A DNA stretch of 19,087 nucleotides from Pedobacter sp. (GTDB lineage: Bacteria > Bacteroidota > Bacteroidia > Sphingobacteriales > Sphingobacteriaceae): contig JASLGV010000523.1 in NCBI GenBank assembly GCA_030149995.1, positions 1-19,087 of the forward strand, read 5' to 3'. The notes beneath the pieces were generated by a model. The model saw only the letters and a program-made list of their open reading frames with translations, did not search any database and was not told the DNA's origin. Position numbers and translations under genes: made by a program. This document shows positions 1 to 7,631 of the stretch, one piece after another. The first letter of the stretch is position 1, and each line of letters starts with the position of its first letter.

Positions 1-872
1 CAAAAGGACTGGGGCTTTCGCATAAAACCATTACCATTTTGGAAGGTGAAAGTTTGATTAACGATGCATCGGCACTGGTTGCCTACCGTTTTGCCGTAGC
101 AGCTGTTACGGGTACGGCCTTTGTGTTCTGGAAAGCTTCGCTTGAATTTCTCGTGCTAATGGGAGGTGGTTTTGTGGTGGGTATTTTAATGGGGAGGCTT
201 TTGGGCATGATCTTAAGAATGGTGCGCCACAACAGTCTGGTAACCCTGAGTTTTATTCTGCTCATGCCTTTTGTTACCTACCTCATGGCCGAAGAAGTAC
301 ATGTATCGGGTGTAATAGCTGTGGTTGTGCTTGGATTGAGCATCTCACACTTAAGCAACCGCGTATTTCCCGAATCCTTTAAAAAACAGTCGCGGTCTAT
401 CTGGGAAATCATTATTTTTCTGTTAAACGGACTGATCTTTATTTTAATTGGCCTTCAGTTTCCGCTCGTTGCAAAAAATATAGATCCCAATATGATCTGG
501 CTATATATCGGTTATGCATTTATCATTACGCTTGTTGCATTGATTCTGAGAATGGCAAGGGTTTTTCTGCAGCAGATCAACTTACAGCAGGCCTTTAAAA
601 AAAGAAAGCGGGTTTCAAAAGAAGCATTGCTCGATTTTGCCAGCAGTTTAATCATCAGCTGGTCTGGCATGCGCGGTATTGTATCACTGGCCATTGCCAT
701 TGGTTTACCCTTAACCTTACAAGATGGCTCGCCTTTTCCGGAAAGAGATACCATTATTTTCATTTCCATTGTGGTTGTTTTGTTCACGTTGATCGGACAG
801 GGGCTAACCTTACCCTGGATTGTTAAGAAATTAAAGCCCGAACTGCCACTCGATAATCTGAATAAGGTTTAG
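1..872 (+). CDS. Na+/H+ antiporter, CPA1 family (5' truncated by window edge)
   Basis: The reading frame is open from base 3, so the gene starts outside the window; about 289 C-terminal residues are visible. This is a polytopic inner-membrane exchanger that trades cytoplasmic Na+ (or K+) for protons in pH and salt homeostasis. The visible part begins just before the conserved CPA1 motif LEGESLINDASALV, whose Asn-Asp pair belongs to the ion-binding core. It continues with about eight hydrophobic segments, a GMRG motif in a late helix (about visible residue 223), and the family's closing signature GQGLTLPWIVKKL. It ends soon after that signature, so it lacks the long cytoplasmic tail of some relatives. 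A TTG at 39 is internal and not the start. Family assignment is firm; the ion specificity is not readable from sequence. Confidence 0.9.
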   Translation, partial: KGLGLSHKTITILEGESLINDASALVAYRFAVAAVTGTAFVFWKASLEFLVLMGGGFVVGILMGRLLGMILRMVRHNSLVTLSFILLMPFVTYLMAEEVHVSGVIAVVVLGLSISHLSNRVFPESFKKQSRSIWEIIIFLLNGLIFILIGLQFPLVAKNIDPNMIWLYIGYAFIITLVALILRMARVFLQQINLQQAFKKRKRVSKEALLDFASSLIISWSGMRGIVSLAIAIGLPLTLQDGSPFPERDTIIFISIVVVLFTLIGQGLTLPWIVKKLKPELPLDNLNKV

Positions 873-958
873 CCTTGGTTGTGCGCTGTTTCTTATACTT
901 TTAAGCCATCAGATATAGCTTGTTCGGATAGATAAGGTGTATTTTGTTGGGCACCTGG

Positions 959-976
959 TTTTAGCCGAAGCTAAAA
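959..976. repeat. Short perfect hairpin upstream of pepD
   Basis: Seven-base arms TTTTAGC and GCTAAAA flank a CGAA loop (TTCG on the other strand, a very stable tetraloop). No T-tract follows on either strand in the right place, so it is a poor terminator. It sits just upstream of the pepD -7 element and overlaps where a -33 element would lie. Function unknown. Confidence 0.3.
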
Positions 977-983
977 AAAATGA

Positions 984-991
984 TAGCTTTG
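984..991 (+). promoter_or_regulatory. Putative -7 promoter element for pepD
   Basis: TAGCTTTG matches the Bacteroidota -7 consensus TAnnTTTG and lies 16 bases before the pepD ATG, giving a very short predicted leader. The -33 box is poor (TTTT near 959). Confidence 0.4.
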
Positions 992-1007
992 TATTAAAAC
1001 ACATGCA

Positions 1008-2465
1008 ATGGATTTGAAAAACTTAGAACCAAAGGAAATCTGGAGTCATTTTTCAACCTTAAATGCCATTCCACGGGCTTCTAAAAAAGAGGAGCAAGTG
1101 GCGGCTTTTATGGTGGATTTTGGCCAAAAACTCGGACTTGAAACCACGCAGGATAAAATTGGCAATGTAATTATCCGTAAGCCAGCCAGCACGGGCATGG
1201 AAAACCGTAAAACGGTAATCCTGCAATCACACCTGGATATGGTACATCAGAAAAACAGCCAGACGGTATTTGATTTTGATCTGGAAGGTATAAAAATGTA
1301 TGTAGAGGCCGATTGGGTAAAAGCCGAAGGTACAACACTTGGTGCCGATAACGGCATCGGTGTGGCCAGCATCATGGGGATTTTAGCATCAACCGGTCTG
1401 GTTCATCCACCATTGGAAGCCCTGTTTACCATTGATGAAGAAACCGGAATGACCGGGGCTAAGCAATTGGATGGAAGCTTGCTAAACGGTAAGGTTTTAC
1501 TCAATCTGGATACCGAATCTGATGATGAACTCACCATTGGATGTGCAGGTGGTATAGATACCAATACAAAATATGTCTATAAGGAAGCAGAGGTGCCTGC
1601 CGGTTACGAAGCCCTCGAAATTGTAATTTCAGGTTTACAAGGCGGACATTCAGGAATGGATATTCATAAAGGACTGGCAAATGCCAATAAACTGATGAAC
1701 CGCCTGCTTTATAAGCTTATACAAGAAACAGATACCCGCATTTCGGAGGTAGATGGCGGAAGTTTAAGAAATGCCATCCCGCGCGAATCTAAAGCGGTAA
1801 TTGCTTATCCGGCTGAACAAAAGTTGAGCATTTTAACGGGAATAAAGGACTTTAAGCGAGTAATTGAAGAAGAATACAGGCAATTAGAACCAGGCCTGAA
1901 AATAGAAAGTTTAACCAGCCCTTTACCAGCTAAAGCAGCAGAACCAGCAGAGGCCGCTAAAATGATAACCGCACTTTACGCTGTGGCAAATGGGGTTTTC
2001 AGAATGAGCCCCGATATTAAAGATCTGGTAGAAGCCTCTTCCAACCTGGCCAGGGTAATCATCAGGTCGGGCGAATTTATTACCCAGTCTTTACAGCGCA
2101 GCAGTGTAGAAAGCACCAAAACAGATGTGGCGTATGCCGTTGCAGCTCCGTTTGAAAATCTGGGTGCGGAAGTAATCAGAAGGGGAGATTATCCCGGGTG
2201 GAAACCAAATGGCGAATCCGAAATTTTGAACCTGTCGGCCCGCTTGTATGAAGAACTTTTTAAAAGTAAGCCAAATGTGAATGCCTGCCATGCTGGTCTT
2301 GAATGTGGTATTTTAAGTTCCCATTTACCTGGTTTGGATATGATTTCTTTTGGACCAAATATTCTGGGCGCACATTCACCAGACGAACGCGTTCAGATAT
2401 CGTCGGTACAGAAATTCTGGGGCTTTTTACTGGCCTTACTTAAAGAGACGCCTGCAGAGCAATAA
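1008..2465 (+). CDS. pepD: Aminoacyl-histidine dipeptidase (peptidase D, M20 family)
   Basis: Cytosolic dinuclear-zinc dipeptidase that cleaves Xaa-His and other dipeptides (carnosinase-like). The 485 residues equal the usual PepD length. The M20 metal ligands are readable in order: SHLDMV (His75, Asp77, with Asp77 as the usual catalytic Asp), GADNGIG (bridging Asp114), DEETG (Glu144/Glu145, general base and ligand), LNLDTESDD near residue 168, and CHAGLECG near residue 425 supplying the late His ligand. GGHSGMDIHKG in the middle marks the dimerisation (lid) domain of this subfamily. The start is the ATG just after the TAGCTTTG element. The gene is monocistronic by context, with its own promoter-like box and a hairpin after the stop. 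Confidence 0.95.
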   Translation: MDLKNLEPKEIWSHFSTLNAIPRASKKEEQVAAFMVDFGQKLGLETTQDKIGNVIIRKPASTGMENRKTVILQSHLDMVHQKNSQTVFDFDLEGIKMYVEADWVKAEGTTLGADNGIGVASIMGILASTGLVHPPLEALFTIDEETGMTGAKQLDGSLLNGKVLLNLDTESDDELTIGCAGGIDTNTKYVYKEAEVPAGYEALEIVISGLQGGHSGMDIHKGLANANKLMNRLLYKLIQETDTRISEVDGGSLRNAIPRESKAVIAYPAEQKLSILTGIKDFKRVIEEEYRQLEPGLKIESLTSPLPAKAAEPAEAAKMITALYAVANGVFRMSPDIKDLVEASSNLARVIIRSGEFITQSLQRSSVESTKTDVAYAVAAPFENLGAEVIRRGDYPGWKPNGESEILNLSARLYEELFKSKPNVNACHAGLECGILSSHLPGLDMISFGPNILGAHSPDERVQISSVQKFWGFLLALLKETPAEQ

Positions 2466-2470
2466 TCTGA

Positions 2471-2500
2471 CCGGTTGCCACAGGTAGCCGGGGTTATTTG
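2471..2500 (+). terminator. Probable terminator after pepD
   Basis: Nine-base arms CCGGTTGCC and GGTAGCCGG (two G-U pairs) around an ACA loop, six bases after the pepD stop, followed by a T-rich stretch (TTATTTGTTT). The T-tract is imperfect. Confidence 0.5.
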
Positions 2501-2616
2501 TTTAACTTAGCAACAACTTAGTATTTATAAACAGATTAACAAATCTATTGAACGTGTAATACAGAAAATACCGGTCGGGTAGTTTGATGGATTGGTTAAA
2601 TTAAAAACAAAAACAG

Positions 2617-4812
2617 ATGAAAAAAGTAGTGTATCTGTTGCTTTTTGTAATGACATTGTCTTTTACAAATGCAGTAAGAGCAGATGAAGGGATGTGGATC
2701 CCGATGCTGATAGGAAAGAACTATGAGCAGATGAAAAAGCAGGGATTTAAATTAACGGCAGAAGATCTGTACAGTGCAAACAAATCCAGTTTAAAAGATG
2801 CGATTGTGCATTTCGGTGGTTTCTGTACAGGAGAGATTGTATCATCAAAAGGTTTAATATTTACCAACCACCATTGCGGATATGATGCAATAGCCTCCAA
2901 TTCAACCGCTCAAAATAACATTCTTGACAATGGCTTTTATGCCAAAAATTACGGCGAAGAAAAGCCTATTCCGGGTTTATTTGTACGTTTTTTAACCAAA
3001 ATGGAAGATGTTACCGCACAGGTTAATGCCGCAACAAAAGGTTTAAGCGGAGCAGAGAAAAATGCCAAACAACAGGAAATTTTTCAAAGCATTTCAAAAG
3101 CAGCAGCCACAAGCCCATCGATAGAAGCGAACGTGAAAGATTTTTATAAATCCAACCAGTTTATTCTGTTCGTGTACGAGCGTTTTGATGATGTACGTTT
3201 GGTAGGTGCTCCACCGCAAAACATTGGTAAATTTGGCGGCGATACAGATAACTGGGAATGGCCACGTCAAACAGGCGATTTCTCTGTATTTCGCGTGTAT
3301 GCAGGTAAAAACAACCAACCGGCTAAATACGATGTAAGCAATACCCCTTACAGCCCTAAAAAATATCTTCCGGTATCTATTAAAGGGGTAAAAAACAATG
3401 ATTTCTCTATTGTATATGGTTACCCAGGCCGTACAGACCGCTACCTGACTTCTTATGGGGTGGATCTGGCTACTGAAAAAGTAAATCCAACCATTGTTAA
3501 ATTGCGCGACATCCGCCTGAAAGCGTGGAAGGAAGAAATGAATAAGGATGTAAATACACGTTTAAAATTATCGTCACAATATGCAAATATTGCCAACTAC
3601 TGGAAGTATTATATCGGTCAGACCGAGCAGCTTAAAAAGCTTAAAGTAGCTGAAGGAAAACGTGCCGAAGAAAAATCCTTTTCAGATTGGGCTGCACAAA
3701 AAACGGAGTTTGCCGGTTTAATGGAGCAATATGACGAGATTTATAAAAGCATAGAGCCCATTTCTGTACAGCGTACTTATATCAACGAAGGTTTTATGGC
3801 TTCAGGTTTTGTATCTAAAACGATTTCAATCGGTAGAGCACTGATTGCCATGGATCAGAAAAAAGACGATGCTGCATTTCGTCAGCAGGTAAAAGAATCT
3901 GCAGGCAAAGCAGAGAGTACTTACGAAGAAACCTATAATGAGGCAGCTGATAAAAAGATTTTTGCACAGATACTGGCTGCATTTTACCAGGATGTACCGG
4001 TAAAATCGCAACCGAAGTTTTATGCAGAAATTGCCGAAAAGTACTGGACCGGAAAGCCGGAAACAACCTTTGCTAAATTTGCAGATTACCTGTGGGAAAA
4101 CAGTAATTTTATTAAACCTGAAAAGTTAAAAGCGTTTATTGCCTCTAATCCATCGGCCGATGCGGTAAAAAATGATCCGGCTTATAAATACGCCATTAAC
4201 TTAATCCCGGCCGATTATGTTAAAACGAACTTTGGGTCGCTTGTAGATGATTTTGAAAGCAAAAAAGCGGCCCTGGATCATTTATATCTGAAAGGGATTT
4301 TAGAAAAAAATGCAGGTAAACTGATGTATCCGGATGCAAATTCGACCATGCGGATCAGCTATGGTAACGTGCAGGACTATTCGCCTAAGGACGGAATTGA
4401 ATATAAAATTACAACCACGATTGATGGGGTAATCCAAAAATATATTCCGGGCGATAGTGAATTTGATTTACCTGCCAACCTGATTGAAAACTATAAAAAG
4501 AAAAACTTTGGTCAGTACGGAAATGATGGAACTTTAACAGTTGGATTTATTACCAATAACGATATTACGGGCGGAAACTCGGGATCGCCGGTCATCAATG
4601 GAAATGGCGAACTGATAGGTTTGGCATTTGATGGCAACTGGGAGGCCATGAGTGGCGACATTGCTTTTGATAAGAAGTTTAAGCGAACCATTTGTGTGGA
4701 TGTACGTTACGTACTTTGGTGTATTGATGTTTTGGGTGGTGCTAAAAACATCATCAACGAGCTGGATATCCGCAGAGATGTGCCTGCCAAAACGCCGGTA
4801 AAAAAGAAATAA
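2617..4812 (+). CDS. S46 family dipeptidyl-peptidase, DPP7-type
   Basis: Exported serine exopeptidase that removes dipeptides from the N-terminus of oligopeptides in the periplasm. A signal peptide spans residues 1-22 (cleavage after VRA, mature start DEGMW). The chymotrypsin-like triad is visible: NHHCGYD (His85/His86), TGDFSVF (Asp221) and GGNSGSP (Ser655). The helical insertion typical of S46 lies between Asp221 and Ser655. Residue 673 is Gly in AFDGNWEAMSGD. Known DPP7 enzymes carry Gly here and accept bulky hydrophobic P1 residues, while DPP11 carries Arg in an NFDRNWEG context and accepts Asp/Glu, so a DPP7-like preference is inferred. The 731-residue length fits the family (about 700-725). 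A strong terminator follows, and the gene appears monocistronic. Confidence 0.93.
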   Translation: MKKVVYLLLFVMTLSFTNAVRADEGMWIPMLIGKNYEQMKKQGFKLTAEDLYSANKSSLKDAIVHFGGFCTGEIVSSKGLIFTNHHCGYDAIASNSTAQNNILDNGFYAKNYGEEKPIPGLFVRFLTKMEDVTAQVNAATKGLSGAEKNAKQQEIFQSISKAAATSPSIEANVKDFYKSNQFILFVYERFDDVRLVGAPPQNIGKFGGDTDNWEWPRQTGDFSVFRVYAGKNNQPAKYDVSNTPYSPKKYLPVSIKGVKNNDFSIVYGYPGRTDRYLTSYGVDLATEKVNPTIVKLRDIRLKAWKEEMNKDVNTRLKLSSQYANIANYWKYYIGQTEQLKKLKVAEGKRAEEKSFSDWAAQKTEFAGLMEQYDEIYKSIEPISVQRTYINEGFMASGFVSKTISIGRALIAMDQKKDDAAFRQQVKESAGKAESTYEETYNEAADKKIFAQILAAFYQDVPVKSQPKFYAEIAEKYWTGKPETTFAKFADYLWENSNFIKPEKLKAFIASNPSADAVKNDPAYKYAINLIPADYVKTNFGSLVDDFESKKAALDHLYLKGILEKNAGKLMYPDANSTMRISYGNVQDYSPKDGIEYKITTTIDGVIQKYIPGDSEFDLPANLIENYKKKNFGQYGNDGTLTVGFITNNDITGGNSGSPVINGNGELIGLAFDGNWEAMSGDIAFDKKFKRTICVDVRYVLWCIDVLGGAKNIINELDIRRDVPAKTPVKKK

Positions 4813-4843
4813 GATTATCATAAATAGCCATTGGCTGTATTTG

Positions 4844-4878
4844 AAGCCTCTTATGCCAAAAGCATAAGAGGCTTTTTT
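4844..4878 (+). terminator. Strong intrinsic terminator after the S46 peptidase
   Basis: Perfect 12-bp arms AAGCCTCTTATG and CATAAGAGGCTT, seven-base loop, then six T residues. It lies 32 bases after the stop codon. Confidence 0.9.
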
Positions 4879-4995
4879 GTGTACGATACAATAAAATAAA
4901 TCCAGAAAAGAAACTAAAAAACAATTCTGCTGTTTTGTACATTAATATTCTAAAAACAACCAGGTTTAACCAAGTATTTTACAACTTTTTGTTTC

Positions 4996-6159
4996 ATGGC
5001 CCACATAAGAGCATTTCATGGTATTCATCCCGATTTTAGAAGCGGTTTTTTTAATAAGGAGCCATATCAGCAGATTACACCGGTATCAAAATTAGAAGCT
5101 CTGAGGTTACAACTGGAGCCCGCACTTGGCACCGCACCTGATGAAGTAGAATTGCAGGGCTATCTTGATTTTTTTAATCAATTGCTGGCAGAAGAAGCAC
5201 TGATTGTAGATGCCCAGGCAGCTATATACGTATATGAGCTGGATACAGAGGCTGGGAAACAACAGGGAATCTGGGTATTAACAGATTTGCGTGATATGGT
5301 GGAAGGAAAAATCCTGACACATGAACAGACGCTCGAAGAGAATGAAGATGAAATTCGGGCATATCGAAATTTTGTCGGACTTGAGGGCATGCCGGTTCTG
5401 TTAACTTATCCGCCGGCAGAAGAAATTAACCGTTTATTGGAACAAGCCATGCAGCCTGTACCAGAAAGAATTTTTCAGGAAGGTGAAAAATACCACAAAT
5501 TGTGGAAAGTAACCGACAAAGAATTAATCCAAGCGCTGGAAGTGGCCTTTAAAAAAATAGAATATGTATATGTAGCCGATGGGCATCACCGGATGGCTGT
5601 TGCCGCTAACATGCAGGAAGAAAATGGCTTACCTTATACAAGTACGTTGTACATGGCTTCAGATCAGTTGAGAGTAGAAGCGTTTAACCGCTTGGTTGTG
5701 GGCACTCAAAAGGAGCAGACAGCCGGTTTACCGGAATTTGTGCGTAAGACCTTTTTTGTGGAGGAAATATCAGGCAATCGTCCGTATATACCAGACCGCT
5801 TGCATCGTTTTGGTATGTATTGTAATTATACCTGGTATCGGCTGGATTTAAAGGCAGATTTGTGCTTGCAAAGCCCCGATGCCTTAATTTTACAGGAATT
5901 TGTGTTAAGACCTTTTTTTAATATAGAAGAACCCAGAACCGATAAAAGATTGCTTTCTTTTGAAGCTTCCAACCTGGATGCACTGGTAAAGACAGCCATC
6001 GTGGATGCAAACCCGGTTATATTTACGTTGTTTCCCATTACCACCGGGCAGCTGATGGAACAGGCAGCACTTAAAAGTATTCTGCCGCCTAAATCATCCT
6101 GGATAGAACCCAAATTACCTTACGGTTTATTGATGTACCAGTCAAAATACAGTCAATAA
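4996..6159 (+). CDS. DUF1015 family protein
   Basis: A 387-residue cytosolic protein with no signal peptide or membrane segment. The N-terminus MAHIRAFHGIHPDF is the family's opening signature (a RAF/RAI-x-G-x-RP-like start), and VADGHHRMAVAAN (Asp195, His197, His198, Arg199) is its most conserved motif. The DGHHR motif resembles the motif of ParB-like folds, including the archaeal free-serine kinase SerK; that link is from memory and unproven. In other Bacteroidota the family often lies near serA/serC, but here it lies between an S46 peptidase gene and purM, so context adds nothing. It probably has its own promoter, because a strong terminator precedes it, although I found no good TAnnTTTG box. 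Function unknown. Confidence 0.85.
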   Translation: MAHIRAFHGIHPDFRSGFFNKEPYQQITPVSKLEALRLQLEPALGTAPDEVELQGYLDFFNQLLAEEALIVDAQAAIYVYELDTEAGKQQGIWVLTDLRDMVEGKILTHEQTLEENEDEIRAYRNFVGLEGMPVLLTYPPAEEINRLLEQAMQPVPERIFQEGEKYHKLWKVTDKELIQALEVAFKKIEYVYVADGHHRMAVAANMQEENGLPYTSTLYMASDQLRVEAFNRLVVGTQKEQTAGLPEFVRKTFFVEEISGNRPYIPDRLHRFGMYCNYTWYRLDLKADLCLQSPDALILQEFVLRPFFNIEEPRTDKRLLSFEASNLDALVKTAIVDANPVIFTLFPITTGQLMEQAALKSILPPKSSWIEPKLPYGLLMYQSKYSQ

Positions 6160-6203
6160 CCTACCTGGTTCTGCATGCAAAACTGAATAGGCCAGGATGT
6201 AGG
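6160..6203. terminator. Possible bidirectional hairpin between convergent genes
   Basis: CCTACCTGG at 6160-6168 pairs imperfectly (bulged) with CCAGGATGTAGG at 6192-6203, between the stops of the DUF1015 gene and purM. No T-tract is evident, so this is weak evidence resting mainly on its place between converging genes. Confidence 0.3.
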
Positions 6204-6231
6204 CAGGATATATAAATATAAACTTTAAGAT

Positions 6232-7413
6232 TTAGTTGTAAACGAAAGTCCCTTTTTCACTTTCGATGGTTACCTGTTTCTGGTTGCTGCTTTCTACATA
6301 GCCGATAATCTGCGCATCGATGTCGAAGCTTTTCGAGATGCGGATAATGTCTTCAGCAATTTCCTGCGGAACATATAATTCCATTCGGTGACCCATGTTA
6401 AAAACCTTGTACATTTCTTTCCAATCTGTACCCGATTGCTCCTGGATTAATTTAAACAGCGGAGGGACTGGAAAAAGGTTGTTTTTAACAACATGAACAT
6501 CATCGTTAACAAAATGAAGTACTTTTGTTTGGGCACCGCCACTGCAATGTACAATTCCATCGATCTGACTGCGGTATTTTGCCAGGATTTGTTTAATAAC
6601 CGGTGCATACGTCCGGGTAGGGGAAAGCACGAGTTTGCCGGCTGTTGTCTTACCAAAACCTTCTATATCGATTTCGTCTGTTAGCTTCTTCTGACCAGAG
6701 AAAACCAGGTCGATCGGCACAGCCGGATCAAAACTTTCAGGATAATTATGAGCGATCGATTTTTCGAATACGTCGTGTCTTGCAGAAGTGAGTCCGTTAG
6801 AACCCATACCACCATTATATTCCTGTTCGTAGGTAGCTTTTCCGTAAGAAGCAAGTCCAACAACTACATTACCGGCTTTGATTCGGTCGTTGCTGATGAT
6901 TTCAGCTCGTTTAACACGACAGGTTACGGTAGAATCGACAATAATGGTGCGTACAAGATCGCCTACATCGGCAGTTTCGCCACCGGTAGCGTAAATGGAA
7001 ATCCCTTGCGCCCGTAGCTCAGCCAGAATTTCTTCCGTACCATTAATAATGGCCGCAATCACTTCGCCCGGAATAAGGTTTTTATTTCGTCCGATGGTAG
7101 AAGATAATAAAATCTGATCGGTTGCACCCACACAGATTAAATCATCAATATTCATGATAATGGCATCCTGGGCAATACCTTTCCAAACAGATAAATCGTT
7201 GGTTTCTTTCCAGTATACATAGGCCAGAGAAGATTTCGTGCCGGCACCATCTGCATGCATAATGTTGCAATATTCATCATCACCGCCTAAAACATCGGGA
7301 ATGATCTTGCAAAATGCTTTTGGAAAAATACCTTTATCAATGTTTTTGATGGCATTGTGCACATCTTCTTTAGAAGCAGAAACGCCCCGTTGATTGTACC
7401 TGTTATCACTCAT
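6232..7413 (-). CDS. purM: Phosphoribosylformylglycinamidine cyclo-ligase (AIR synthetase)
   Basis: Cytosolic enzyme of de novo purine synthesis: ATP-dependent ring closure of FGAM to AIR. The 393 residues match the longer PurM form seen in Bacteroidota (E. coli PurM has about 345). PurM/PurL-superfamily motifs appear in order: HADGAGTKSS (substrate loop), NIDDLICVGA, ATGGETADVGD (the GGETA phosphate/metal loop), GLASYGKATYEQEYNGGMGSNG, GIVHCSGGAQTKVLHF and NMGHRMELYV. The start ATG is two bases from a near-leaderless predicted transcription start (box TATCTTTG). The COG0523 gene lies upstream on the same strand but is separated by about 210 bases and a large hairpin, so purM is probably transcribed alone. 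Confidence 0.95.
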   Translation of the reverse strand: MSDNRYNQRGVSASKEDVHNAIKNIDKGIFPKAFCKIIPDVLGGDDEYCNIMHADGAGTKSSLAYVYWKETNDLSVWKGIAQDAIIMNIDDLICVGATDQILLSSTIGRNKNLIPGEVIAAIINGTEEILAELRAQGISIYATGGETADVGDLVRTIIVDSTVTCRVKRAEIISNDRIKAGNVVVGLASYGKATYEQEYNGGMGSNGLTSARHDVFEKSIAHNYPESFDPAVPIDLVFSGQKKLTDEIDIEGFGKTTAGKLVLSPTRTYAPVIKQILAKYRSQIDGIVHCSGGAQTKVLHFVNDDVHVVKNNLFPVPPLFKLIQEQSGTDWKEMYKVFNMGHRMELYVPQEIAEDIIRISKSFDIDAQIIGYVESSNQKQVTIESEKGTFVYN

Positions 7414-7420
7414 GTTGCCG

Positions 7421-7428
7421 CAAAGATA
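7421..7428 (-). promoter_or_regulatory. -7 promoter element for purM
   Basis: On the minus strand TATCTTTG matches TAnnTTTG, eight bases upstream of the ATG. With the usual 5-7 base spacing to the start site, the mRNA would have almost no leader. A TTTT run 19 bases further upstream could be the -33 box. Confidence 0.5.
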
Positions 7429-7531
7429 GGATTTTAAGATGGAAGGTAAAAGACAGGAAGACCAAGCTTTTGAGTAAAATTTTGAAATGTTTATTACCGG
7501 GAATCCGGCATGACGGCATTAACCGGCCATA

Positions 7532-7631
7532 ATGTAAGCAACCGGATGGTTTTTTATGGGTCGGCCGTAATAAAAGTAACCATCCGGTTGTTGTACTGTT
7601 TTATTTATCAGTTGTTTACAATTGCTTACAT
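7532..7631. repeat. Nested inverted repeats between the COG0523 gene and purM
   Basis: The inner arms are a perfect 13-bp pair, CAACCGGATGGTT (7539-7551) and AACCATCCGGTTG (7578-7590). The stem continues inward as TTTTAT (7552-7557) with ATAAAA (7570-7575) after a two-base bulge. An outer 10-bp pair, ATGTAAGCAA (7532-7541) and TTGCTTACAT (7622-7631), overlaps the inner left arm by three bases and covers the last codons of the COG0523 gene, so inner and outer foldings compete. It could terminate the COG0523 transcript (minus strand), but no T-tract follows. The remaining bases of 7414-7538 hold only the purM promoter. Confidence 0.75.

Noticed and set aside
959..976. TTTTAGC-CGAA-GCTAAAA hairpin as the terminator of the antiporter gene
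   Set aside because: No T-tract follows on the plus strand, and it lies 87 bases past the stop next to the pepD promoter.
2504..2521. Direct repeat AACTTAG (2504-2510 and 2515-2521) as an operator
   Set aside because: Only two 7-base copies in AT-rich DNA, not matching the metal-locus palindrome; chance is likely.
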